A stretch of DNA of 19,373 nt from an uncultured Lachnoanaerobaculum sp. (GCA_937925515.1 CALALP010000020.1:1-19373); one strand, 5' to 3'; positions 6,777 through 14,173 are shown, counted from the stretch's first letter. Notes: generated from the sequence alone by a model not told the origin. A program made the numbers and translations.

Positions 6777-7796
6777 ATGAATATTGCAGATTGCATTAAG
6801 AAAAAAACTCTCAAAAAATTATTAGAGGAATATCCATTTGCACTTTCCTTTTTTGAACAAAATAGACTTGAAGTTTTAGAAAATCAAAATCTTACTTTTA
6901 AAGACTATCTATTAAGCCTAGATGAGCAACTTGTTGAAGAGGAGGCAATAGATGTCGATGCTTTGCCTAAGGAACTTGAAATTTACATTGAACAGATGAT
7001 TGAGTTTCTAGGGATTGAAAAGCAAAATGGAGTAAGTAGTTTAAGTATTTTAGCAGGGCATAATAAACTTGGAGAACCTGAATCATTTGGAAGAATTGAC
7101 ATTGAACCCTCACAAATAATTTCAATAGTAGGACCTACCGGCTCAGGAAAAAGTAGACTACTTGCAGATATAGAGTGGGCTGCTCAAGGAGATACGCCTA
7201 CCGGCAGAAGTATTCTTATAAATGATGAGCAACCTGATTTAAAATGGAGATATTCTACAAATAAAAAACTTGTTGCACAGTTATCACAAAATATGAACTT
7301 TGTAATGGACTTGACTGCTGGAGAGTTTGTAAGAATGCATGCTGAAAGTAGAATGGTTGAAAATGTAGAAGAAGTAACAAAAAAGATTTTAGAAGAGGCA
7401 AATAGATTAGCAGGAGAGGCGTTTTTAGTTGATACCCCTGTTACAAGTTTGAGTGGAGGACAGTCAAGAGCTTTAATGATTGCAGATACTGCCGTACTAA
7501 GTGCCTCCCCAATAGTTTTGATAGATGAAATTGAAAATGCAGGTATAGACAGAAAAAAAGCCCTTGATTTACTTGTATCTCAAGATAAAATTGTGTTAAT
7601 GGCTACACATGATCCATTACTTGCTTTAATGGCTGATAGAAGAATTGTTATTAAAAATGGTGGTATACATGCTGTAATAAATACAAGCGAGGAAGAGAAA
7701 AAACTACTTACTGAACTTGAAAAAATAGATGATATTATGCAGGAAGCAAGACGAAGTTTAAGAGCAGGAGAGAAACTTAATATTAACCTTAAATAA
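6777..7796 (+). CDS. ABC-type ATPase with N-terminal DUF1858-like domain, no permease partner
   Basis: A 339-aa protein. Residues 8-60 (LKKLLEEYPFALSFFEQNRLEVLENQNL...) line up with the N-terminus of the solute-binding protein at 4817. Residues about 85-300 form an ABC ATPase: Walker A GPTGSGKS (119-126), Q-loop region AQLSQ (167-171), signature LSGGQ (225-229), Walker B IVLIDEIENAG (246-256) and H-loop ATHDP (276-280), so it should be active. A charged helical tail (303-339) follows. No transmembrane protein is encoded nearby, and the usual Walker B DEP is DEI-EN here, so it may not be an import ATPase. It could instead drive conformational change of a soluble partner. It has a GGGAGG site inside the end of the GTPase gene, and tight spacing shows one operon. 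Confidence 0.83.
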   Translation: MNIADCIKKKTLKKLLEEYPFALSFFEQNRLEVLENQNLTFKDYLLSLDEQLVEEEAIDVDALPKELEIYIEQMIEFLGIEKQNGVSSLSILAGHNKLGEPESFGRIDIEPSQIISIVGPTGSGKSRLLADIEWAAQGDTPTGRSILINDEQPDLKWRYSTNKKLVAQLSQNMNFVMDLTAGEFVRMHAESRMVENVEEVTKKILEEANRLAGEAFLVDTPVTSLSGGQSRALMIADTAVLSASPIVLIDEIENAGIDRKKALDLLVSQDKIVLMATHDPLLALMADRRIVIKNGGIHAVINTSEEEKKLLTELEKIDDIMQEARRSLRAGEKLNINLK

Positions 7797-7834
7797 AAAT
7801 TTTAATACTTTACTAAGTTAATATGTAAATATTA

Positions 7835-7870
7835 TGTTTAATTTTAAATACTTTGAAAAAAAATTAAACA
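7835..7870. promoter_or_regulatory. 11-bp inverted repeat upstream of the Crp/Fnr gene
   Basis: TGTTTAATTTT (7835-7845) and AAAATTAAACA (7860-7870) are perfect inverted copies separated by 14 bp. They end 4 bp before the -35 box of the Crp/Fnr-type gene. This could be an upstream regulator site, or a weak end-of-operon hairpin after the ATPase gene; the lack of a T-tract favours the former. Confidence 0.45.
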
Positions 7871-7874
7871 ACTG

Positions 7875-7908
7875 TTGACATAGCAAGCGAAAACATATAT
7901 CATATATG
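7875..7908 (+). promoter_or_regulatory. Promoter of the Crp/Fnr-type gene with overlapping palindrome
   Basis: TTGACA (7875-7880), a 17-bp spacer and TATCAT (7898-7903), about 45 nt before the start codon. A perfect 15-bp palindrome, CATATAT-C-ATATATG (7894-7908), covers the -10 box, so a protein bound there would block initiation. Autoregulation is an attractive but untested reading. Confidence 0.7.
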
Positions 7909-7953
7909 GGTATATAGGGGTTAAAAACGCTTAGCTAAAGAGGAATAGTAAAT

Positions 7954-8658
7954 ATGGAAAGAAATGCATTTAAAAAGATAGAAGAATATCTTTATGTTAT
8001 TGAGAAAAGTCCTATATTTGCAGGTATGGGCAGAGAGTCTATTTTGGAGTATTTAAAAGTAAGTGAATCAAAGATAGTAAAGCATAAGAAAGATGATATT
8101 ATTTTTTTACAAGATGATTTACCAAATTGTATGCATATTTTAATTGACGGTACAGTTGCGATATGCAATGATTCAAGCAATGGAAAAAGAAGTATAATTG
8201 CAGTTTTTGAAAATGCAGGAGAAATGTTTGGAGAGGTATTTCTTTTCTTAAACCACAAGGAATATGAGCATTATGCACAAGCACTTACAGATTCATTGGT
8301 GCTTGAAATACCTAGGGAATACTTTTTTGATAATAAATACGGAAAGCTTGAGGATAAGGCAAGAATAACTTCTAACCTACTTGGAATCTTTGCTCAAAAG
8401 ACTTATTATCTTAATCAAAGACTTAACATTCTTTTATGTGGAAATTTAAGACAAAAGCTTGCTAAGATTATACTTAAGGGACATAAAAATGGTGTTATGA
8501 AATTGTATATGAATAGAGAGGAATTAGCTGATTTTGTAAATACTGCAAGACCGTCTTTGTCAAGAGAACTTATGAGTATGCAAACTGACGGCTTAATTCG
8601 TGTAGACAAAAGAACTATACAAATTTTAGATTTTGATAGGTTAAATGAATTGCTTTAA
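7954..8658 (+). CDS. Crp/Fnr-family transcriptional regulator
   Basis: A 234-aa regulator. The N-terminal cyclic-nucleotide-binding-like beta barrel is at about 20-125 (DDIIFLQDDLPNCMHILIDGTVAI; GEMFGEVFLF at 89-98). The C-terminal Crp-type helix-turn-helix is at about 186-225 (NREELADFVNTARPSLSRELMSMQTDGLI). The phosphate-binding Arg-Ser/Thr pair of true cAMP receptors is absent (HKEYEHYAQAL follows GEVFLFLN), and there is no Fnr-type N-terminal four-Cys cluster; the only cysteines are 59, 71 and 162. The effector is therefore something else, as in many clostridial Crp-like regulators. The gene has its own promoter and terminator and lies directly after the SBP-GTPase-ATPase operon, which it may control. 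Confidence 0.9.
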   Translation: MERNAFKKIEEYLYVIEKSPIFAGMGRESILEYLKVSESKIVKHKKDDIIFLQDDLPNCMHILIDGTVAICNDSSNGKRSIIAVFENAGEMFGEVFLFLNHKEYEHYAQALTDSLVLEIPREYFFDNKYGKLEDKARITSNLLGIFAQKTYYLNQRLNILLCGNLRQKLAKIILKGHKNGVMKLYMNREELADFVNTARPSLSRELMSMQTDGLIRVDKRTIQILDFDRLNELL

Positions 8659-8683
8659 AGTTAGCTAAAAATTTAGTAATAAT

Positions 8684-8711
8684 AAAAAGAGTCTAATGCA
8701 GGCTCTTTTTT
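8684..8711 (+). terminator. Intrinsic terminator after the Crp/Fnr gene
   Basis: An 8-bp stem, AAAAAGAG/CTCTTTTT, with an 11-nt loop and a T-run (8706-8711). The A-rich left arm means it could also stop transcription from the other side. Confidence 0.8.
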
Positions 8712-8747
8712 GTGTGTAATTTCTTAGTTATATCTCGATTTTCATGA

Positions 8748-8753
8748 TATAAT
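8748..8753 (+). promoter_or_regulatory. Extended -10 promoter of the thioesterase operon
   Basis: A perfect TATAAT (8748-8753) preceded by TGA (8745-8747), an extended -10 element. The candidate -35 is weak (TTAGTT, 8724-8729, 18-bp spacing). It lies 38 nt before the chosen start codon. Confidence 0.6.
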
Positions 8754-8791
8754 AAGACTTGTTTGAGCTTGTTTTTTCCATTGGAGGGATT

Positions 8792-9508
8792 ATGTATATT
8801 TTTGATAGTAGAGTAAGGTATAGTGAAATTGAGGAAGATAGGAGTTTATCTTTATTTAGTGCAGTAAACTATTTTCAAGATTGTTCTACATTTCAATCTG
8901 AAGATTTAAAACTTGGAATAGAGTATTTAAGTAACATACAAAAAGCATGGTGGCTTATTTCATGGCAGATTGATATTCTTAAAATGCCTAAATTAGGAGA
9001 TAAGATAGAAGTAGGTACTTGGGCTTATGGCTTTAAAGGAATGTATGGATATAGAAATTTTGTAATAATGTCCCCACAAAAAGAAATACTTGTTAGAGCA
9101 GATTCAAGTTGGGTATTTATGGATTTGGAGAAAAAAAGACCTGCAAGAGTGATTATATCAGGCGGAGAAAAGTATCTAAGTAATGAAGATAAAAAACTTG
9201 AAATGTATAATCTTGATTTAAAAAATGATTGTGATGAAAAACTTTTATCTGAGAGTACATTTACAGTAAAAAAACATTTACTCGATACATATAACCATGT
9301 AAATAATGCATGGTATATACAGATTGCAAGAAAAGCTTTGGAAAATGATATTGACATAAAAAGTGTTTCAGTGCAATATAAAAATGCCGCGACTCTTGGA
9401 GATTTAATTCAAGTAAAAGTTTTTGATATAAATGGAGATTTTAAAGTTGAATTATCTGATAGCAAAGGGAAAATTTACGCAGTAGTATTTTTTGTAATTA
9501 ATATTTAG
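8792..9508 (+). CDS. Acyl-ACP thioesterase family protein
   Basis: A 238-aa double hot-dog protein of the bacterial FatA/FatB-like group, which releases fatty acids from acyl carrier protein in the cytoplasm. The first hot-dog domain (about 5-120) has KAWWLISWQIDILKMPKLGDKIEVGTWAYGFKGMYGYRNF. The second (about 150-236) carries the active-site-like LLDTYNHVNNAWYIQIA with NHVNN at 168-172. I chose the ATG at 8792 because GGAGGG (8783-8788) precedes it; an in-frame ATG at 8759 would add 11 residues but lacks a ribosome site and lies almost at the transcription start. It begins a probable operon with an S1-domain protein and a YitT-type protein. Substrate chain length cannot be predicted. Confidence 0.87.
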   Translation: MYIFDSRVRYSEIEEDRSLSLFSAVNYFQDCSTFQSEDLKLGIEYLSNIQKAWWLISWQIDILKMPKLGDKIEVGTWAYGFKGMYGYRNFVIMSPQKEILVRADSSWVFMDLEKKRPARVIISGGEKYLSNEDKKLEMYNLDLKNDCDEKLLSESTFTVKKHLLDTYNHVNNAWYIQIARKALENDIDIKSVSVQYKNAATLGDLIQVKVFDINGDFKVELSDSKGKIYAVVFFVINI

Positions 9509-9539
9509 AGTCTGCTATGAGCAGGCAGAAAGAGGGAAG

Positions 9540-10376
9540 ATGAAACTAGGGGTAAGACAGGTTTTAAAAGTTGTAAGAATTAAAGATTTTGGTGCGTATT
9601 TGGCAGGTGATGACGATGAGCAGGCAATATTATTACCTAAAAAAGAACTAAGTAAGGACGTAGACATAGGCAGTGAAATAGAAGTTTTTGTTTATAGGGA
9701 TAGCTCGGACAGACTCATTGCAACCACTAGAAAAACTTTGATAGAAGTGGGAGAGGTCGCAAGATTAAAGGTAAAAGACATTTCAAAAATAGGTGCATTT
9801 GTAGATATAGGATTAGAAAGAGATGTTTTACTCCCCTATAAGGAAATGAAAAAGCAGCTGGAAAAATCAGAGGAGATACTTTGTGCATTATACATTGACA
9901 GAACTCAAAGACTTGCAGCAACTATGAAAATTTACCCCTATTTAAAAACTACAACGGATTATAAAAATGATGATGAGGTAAATGCTTACATATACGAAAT
10001 AAAGGATATTGGTGCATTGGCGGCCGTAGAGGACAAATTTTATGGCTTAATTCCAAAGAGTGAAATATATACTAAACTCCAAATAGGCGATACAGTAAAT
10101 GCAAGAATTTTAAGAGTGAGAGAAGATAATAAGCTTGATTTAAGTTTAAGAAAGAAAGCATATTTACAACTTGAGGAAGATGCAAAATACCTGGAAAGTG
10201 AACTTGAAAAGAGAAATGGAAGACTTGGAATAGGAGAATCAGCATCGCCTGAAACTATTAAAAATGAATTTAAACTTAGTAAAAAAGCATTTAAAAGGGC
10301 AATCGGTCATCTTTTAAAGGAAAGAAAAATAGAAATACTTGAAAATAATATTGTAAAGGTAGGAGAAAGGAAATGA
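9540..10376 (+). CDS. S1-domain RNA-binding protein of the CvfB/YitL family
   Basis: A 278-aa cytoplasmic nucleic-acid-binding protein. Three OB/S1-like repeats are visible: about 2-65 (VVRIKDFGAYL), 68-132 (VKDISKIGAFVDIGLERDVLLPYKEM) and 143-205 (EIKDIGALAAVEDKFYGLIPKSEI...KLDLSLRKK). A C-terminal winged helix follows at about 218-276 (SPETIKNEFKLSKKAFKRAIGHLLKERKIEI). This order and length match CvfB of Staphylococcus aureus and YitL of Bacillus subtilis. CvfB affects virulence gene expression post-transcriptionally in S. aureus; the role here is not known. The start follows AGAGGGAAG. It lies 31 nt after the thioesterase, and its stop overlaps the next start (ATGA), so translation is coupled. 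Confidence 0.9.
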   Translation: MKLGVRQVLKVVRIKDFGAYLAGDDDEQAILLPKKELSKDVDIGSEIEVFVYRDSSDRLIATTRKTLIEVGEVARLKVKDISKIGAFVDIGLERDVLLPYKEMKKQLEKSEEILCALYIDRTQRLAATMKIYPYLKTTTDYKNDDEVNAYIYEIKDIGALAAVEDKFYGLIPKSEIYTKLQIGDTVNARILRVREDNKLDLSLRKKAYLQLEEDAKYLESELEKRNGRLGIGESASPETIKNEFKLSKKAFKRAIGHLLKERKIEILENNIVKVGERK

Positions 10377-11221
10377 TATTTAGTAAAAAAAATAATTTAA
10401 TTTATGAGTATGTAATTTTAATAATAGGAACTTTTCTTATGGCATTTGCCATTAAGAATTTATATGCACCTGTAAATTTAGTTACAGGAGGAGTATCAGG
10501 AGTTTCTATAATTTTACATAGTAAATTTAATGTACCTCTTTGGTTAAGTAATACAGCTCTTAATGTACCATTGTTTTTAATTGCAATCCCAACGCTTGGT
10601 TGGAAATTTGTTGCAAGAACTTTAGTAGCTACATTTACATTATCATTTGCATTATATATAATTCCTGAAATGGTACTTGTTTCAAATGATATGTTTCTTT
10701 CTTCTTTATTTGGAGGAATACTTACAGGTGTCGGAATCGGTATGGTATTTATGGTGAAGGGAACAACAGGAGGAACAGATTTACTTGCCGCATTGCTACA
10801 TTTGAAAATAAAAAGGTTTTCTCTTATAGAAATAATGCAAGTAGTAGATATTATAATAGTTATAGCCGGAATAACTGTATTTGGAATTAGCCAAGCACTT
10901 TATGCACTCGTAGCTATTTTTGTAATTACTAAAATTTCAGATAATATAGTAGAGGGTGTTAATTTCTCAAAACAAGCGTTTATTATATCAGACCATTCTG
11001 AAAGTATTGCACAAGCTATAATGCAACAGATGGATAGAGGAGTTACAGCAATAACTGCAAAGGGAATGTATTCAGGCGCAGAAAAACAAATGCTTTTTTG
11101 TGTAATTGCTCAAAAAGAGGTAGTTGCACTTAGAGAGCTTGTAAATAGTATTGATCAAAAGGCTTTTATAACACTTTCTGATTCGAGAGAAGTGTTCGGA
11201 GAGGGATTTATAGAGAAATAA
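10373..11221 (+). CDS. YitT-family membrane protein (DUF161 + DUF2179)
   Basis: A 282-aa integral membrane protein. About five or six hydrophobic segments lie in the first 190 residues (12-32, 38-50, 62-75, 80-98, 110-128, 155-187), with the family motif GTTGGTDLLAALL at 130-142. The soluble C-terminal DUF2179 domain (about 200-280) begins QAFIISDHSESIAQAIMQQMDRGVTAITAKGMYSG and probably binds a ligand. The molecular function of YitT proteins is not established; transport or sensing has been suggested for related proteins. The 4-nt ATGA overlap with the S1-protein gene gives tight coupling. A strong terminator follows 18 nt after the stop. Confidence 0.93.
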   Translation: MIFSKKNNLIYEYVILIIGTFLMAFAIKNLYAPVNLVTGGVSGVSIILHSKFNVPLWLSNTALNVPLFLIAIPTLGWKFVARTLVATFTLSFALYIIPEMVLVSNDMFLSSLFGGILTGVGIGMVFMVKGTTGGTDLLAALLHLKIKRFSLIEIMQVVDIIIVIAGITVFGISQALYALVAIFVITKISDNIVEGVNFSKQAFIISDHSESIAQAIMQQMDRGVTAITAKGMYSGAEKQMLFCVIAQKEVVALRELVNSIDQKAFITLSDSREVFGEGFIEK

Positions 11222-11239
11222 ATAATAATTAGTTTTATT

Positions 11240-11275
11240 GGCTAGGTTTCTAATAGAGAAACTTAGCCATTTTTT
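11240..11275 (+). terminator. Strong intrinsic terminator after yitT-type gene
   Basis: GGCTAGGTTTCT (11240-11251) pairs with AGAAACTTAGCC (11257-11268) over 12 bp with one G-U pair. The loop is 5 nt (AATAG) and the T-run is 11270-11275. Confidence 0.93.
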
Positions 11276-11330
11276 GTGTATTCTTTATTTGGATATAATA
11301 AGAAATGTAATAAATGGATATATAAGGTAC

Positions 11331-11359
11331 TTGACAAATAAATAAGACAAATGTAGAAT
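11331..11359 (+). promoter_or_regulatory. Promoter of the BlaI/BlaR1-type operon
   Basis: A perfect TTGACA (11331-11336), a 17-bp spacer and TAGAAT (11354-11359). The -10 box overlaps the first operator-like dyad GACAAATGTA (11346-11355). The start codon is 35 nt further on. Confidence 0.82.
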
Positions 11360-11383
11360 ATAAATAAGACAAATGTAGAATAT
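11338..11383 (+). repeat. 22-bp tandem duplication carrying two BlaI-type operators
   Basis: Two exact copies of a 22-bp unit (11338-11359 and 11360-11381), with two further matching bases. Each copy has the dyad GACAAATGTA (11346-11355 and 11368-11377), close to the TACAnnTGTA operator core of BlaI/MecI repressors. The 22-bp period is two DNA turns, so two repressor dimers would sit on the same DNA face. One covers the -10 box and the other the start of the transcript. The -10 TAGAAT is also duplicated (11376-11381). Confidence 0.82.
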
Positions 11384-11394
11384 GGAGGTAGCTT

Positions 11395-11772
11395 ATGAAT
11401 AGAATAAAAAAACTTCCCGATTCAGAGTTTGAAATTATGAAAGTGGTGTGGGCGAATGAATCACCTATAAATACTGGAATTATTATGGAAAAACTTGGAA
11501 AGGAAAAAGAATGGAAAGCACAAACTATTATTACTTTAATGAATCGTTTAGTAGATAGAGGATTTATAAGAAGTGAAAAAAATGGCAAGGAAAGAAGTTA
11601 TTTTCCTCTAATTGATAAAGAAGAATATTTAAAGTTTGAAACTAGAGATTTTATGGAGAGGTTTCATGGTAATTCTTTTGTGAGTTTAGTTACAACACTT
11701 TATGAGAGAAATAAGATAAAAGAAAGTGAGCTTGAGGAATTAGCAGAATGGCTAAAAGAAAGGCAGAAGTAA
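11395..11772 (+). CDS. BlaI/MecI-family transcriptional repressor
   Basis: A 125-aa winged-helix repressor at the usual BlaI length. The DNA-binding domain is at about 1-75: LPDSEFEIMKVVWANESPINTGIIMEKL, then WKAQTIITLMNRLVDRGFI, with a wing at RSEKNGKERSYFPLI. The C-terminal dimerisation region contains HGNSFVSLVTTLYERNKI (about 90-107), which aligns with the segment cut in BlaI/MecI on induction (Asn-Phe bond); here it is Asn-Ser-Phe. The start follows GGAGG with 6-nt spacing. It is the first gene of an operon with a BlaR1-type metalloprotease 1 nt downstream. The twin operator in its promoter implies self-repression. The trigger is probably not a beta-lactam, given the sensor of its partner. 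With that partner frameshifted, repression may be locked on. Confidence 0.93.
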   Translation: MNRIKKLPDSEFEIMKVVWANESPINTGIIMEKLGKEKEWKAQTIITLMNRLVDRGFIRSEKNGKERSYFPLIDKEEYLKFETRDFMERFHGNSFVSLVTTLYERNKIKESELEELAEWLKERQK

Positions 11773-11773
11773 T

Positions 11774-13977
11774 ATGGATAATTTTATAGTTATTTTATTT
11801 AAATGTAGCTTTTTTATGTCTATCATAACAATTATATATGCTCTGTCTTTGTTACTAATTTCAAAACATTATACTGCTAAATGGTGTTACCATATATGGC
11901 TTATCATTGTGGTGGGTTGGTTAATACCCATAAGACCAACTTTTAATATTTCATTTTTACCTTTACAAAATTTTAAAAGTTTAGAAATTCCTAAAAAGAT
12001 AATCGCAGTTAATACCTATGCTGATAATGTAGTATTTAATCAAGTAATATCAGAAAAGACAAAAGGAATTTCACTACTAACATGTTTTTTTATAATTTGG
12101 CTTGTTGGCTTGTTGGTGTGTTAATTATATTTAGTTATCATGTCTTAAGGCATATGTATTTTATGAAAGTTATAAGACATTGGAGTATAGATTTTTCTGA
12201 TAAATCTTATATTGAGCTATTTAATAAAATAAAACAGGAGCAGATAATAAAAGAAGAGATAAAAATTAAAATTTGCGACGGTATTTCAAGTCCTATGTTA
12301 ATAGGCTTATTTAAGCCAATTATTTTATTACCCAATATAAAACTTTCTAAGACAGAGTTTGCTTTCATAGTAAAGCATGAACTTATACATTTTAAAAGAC
12401 ATGACCTTTGGTATAAACTTATGATTTTGACTGTAAGTATTATACATTGGTTTAATCCTATAATTTATTTTATGGCAAAGGCTGTTTCTATGCAATGCGA
12501 ATTATCATGTGATGAAATTTTGTTAAAAGAAACTGACATTGATACACGAATAAAGTATGGGCAAACTATTATAACTCTTGTTAGAAATAATATTAGACTT
12601 AAAACTTCATTATCAACTAATTTTTATGGAGGTAAAAGTGATATGAAAGTACGCATAAAATCTATTTTAAATACTAAAAAGAAGAAAATAAGTGTTATAG
12701 CATTTTTTCTAGTATTATTTTTAGTTTTAACTACAGGTAGTAAGTTAATATCTTCTGGTAATCAGATAAGTTCTATTGATAGAAAAATATTCACAGATAA
12801 AGATTATAAGAAAATTTCGGAGTTATATTTTAATAGCTATGAGAATATGACAATATCAGAATTTCAACAAAAAGTATGGAAAATCATTGATAATTATGAA
12901 GATACAAAATTTTTGGATAGACTTTATCAAAGTAATCAGTTTGAGCAATTAAAAGATACAGATAAAATTGCAGGTTTTGTATTTTATGAGCTAATTCCAC
13001 TTACTTCAGAAAATTGGAAAACGAGAGAGTTTTTAGGCTCTATTAATTATAAAAATATAGAAAATACATGGCTTGAATATACTTATAGTCCTATTATTTT
13101 AGATGCTGACAAATTGACAGTAGGAAAATATAGTAAAGTAAGAAAAGAGTTTATAAAAGAGTTTTCTGATTGTTTTAGTTCTTTAAAAGAAGATGATTTA
13201 GGAAATAAACAAACTTCAAAAAAAATATTAGATACTAAGATAGAATATTTAAAGCAAAAGTTTAATTCAAATGAATTGAGTGTTAATATAGAATATTTTT
13301 TATCAAATGAGAATTATAAAGAGCAGAAATTAGATAATGTAGAAAAAGAGGATGGTTCTAATGAGAAAGAGGTATCTACTGCAAGTAGTGAAGATTATAA
13401 TTCAATTTTAAAACTAAAAACAGAAAATTATAGCAATATGATATTAAATGATTTTAATACAAAGCTTTTAGAATGGGCTGATGAAAACTATGATAGAATG
13501 GAAAGAATTTTTACAGATATTTCTTACAATAAATTTCCGTCTTATTTATCTTATGAAGAAATTTCATTTTTAACCTTTACTATTAATTATTCAAGTTTTG
13601 AAAATGCAGCCTTAGTAAAAAGTATTCATTCAGAGCAACCTAAAGACAATATAAGTTTTAGAGATTCTCTGTCTGAAAAAACAGAAAAAGGTAATAATAA
13701 AACATCTTGGACTTCTCTATATTATGAGGGAACTTATAAAATAAAGAATAGTAACCTTATAACAGTTGGTGAGCGAGATTACTGCATTGGAGGAGTTATT
13801 AGTGATATAAGAGAATTTTGGAATAGTAAAAACTTTGAAGATGTTAATTCTATGAATAAAGAAGAATTAGTTACAAAACTAAAATATATTAAAAAAAAAT
13901 ATAGTAATGAACAGATAGTAGTAAATATACAGCCTGAACAGATTAATTTTGAAAAAAACAATGAAAATTATAGATAA
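11774..13977 (+). pseudogene. BlaR1/MecR1-type M56 sensor metalloprotease, split by 8-bp duplication
   Basis: Frame one encodes the N-terminal membrane part (11774-12124, 116 codons, stop TAA at 12122). The rest is in another frame (usable ORF 12082-13977, 631 codons). Removing one copy of an 8-bp direct repeat (12107-12114) restores one protein of 731 aa reading IIWLVGVLIIFSYH across the joint. The second part holds the M56 zinc protease: VKHELIHFKRH (HExxH) and ELSCDE about 37 residues later, then a membrane helix (about 203-219 of the ORF). The outer sensor region (about 225-631) has no SxxK/SxN/KTG penicillin-binding motifs; it has two related copies of an unknown domain. It would normally signal to the BlaI-type repressor upstream. 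The gene may be dead, phase-variable, or mis-sequenced. The ATG at 12082 has only a distant ribosome site (about 15 nt away). Confidence 0.85.
12097..12116 (+). repeat. 8-bp tandem repeat causing the blaR1 frameshift
   Basis: TTGGCTTG is repeated 2.5 times without error. Loss of one unit exactly rejoins the two BlaR1 reading frames. Short tandem duplications like this arise and revert by replication slippage. Confidence 0.9.
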
Positions 13978-14008
13978 TTTAATATTAAAAAAATTACTAT
14001 ATACTATA

Positions 14009-14067
14009 TATCAGCGAGATTATATCTATAAATAAGCCTTGGAATATAATCTTGCTGATAATTTTTT
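14009..14067 (+). terminator. Intrinsic terminator after the BlaR1-type gene
   Basis: A long stem of 17 bp with one G-U pair: left arm TATCAGCGAGATTATAT (14009-14025), right arm ATATAATCTTGCTGATA (14044-14060). The loop is 18 nt and the T-run is 14062-14067. It lies about 30 nt after the stop codon. Confidence 0.9.
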
Positions 14068-14077
14068 GTGATTTAAC

Positions 14078-14132
14078 TGTTACCAAATTTAACATTATTA
14101 ATCTTGATTTTTTCGTTATTTTGACTTATCAT
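14078..14132 (+). promoter_or_regulatory. Candidate promoter and dyad before the PucR-type gene
   Basis: TTGATT (14104-14109), a 17-bp spacer and TATCAT (14127-14132) lie 41 nt before the start codon. Just upstream is a dyad TGTTA-N7-TAACA (14078-14094) that could be an activator or repressor site. A TTGACT at 14121-14126 has no well-spaced -10. Confidence 0.45.
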
Positions 14133-14173
14133 ATAAAGTACAGCTAGTTAATATTCACAAAGGAGATAAAGGT

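Noticed and set aside
8759..8791. Upstream in-frame ATG for the thioesterase (11 extra residues)
   Set aside because: No ribosome site, and it lies about 6 nt from the predicted -10 box. The ATG at 8792 has GGAGGG and begins at the conserved domain.
9511..9530. Small CTGC-TATGA-GCAG hairpin between the thioesterase and the S1-protein gene
   Set aside because: Only a 4-bp core stem without a T-run; too weak to call a terminator or a control element.
12082..13977. The second half of BlaR1 as an independent intact gene
   Set aside because: It would lack the N-terminal membrane helices, its ATG has no properly spaced ribosome site, and removal of one 8-bp unit rejoins it to the upstream frame.
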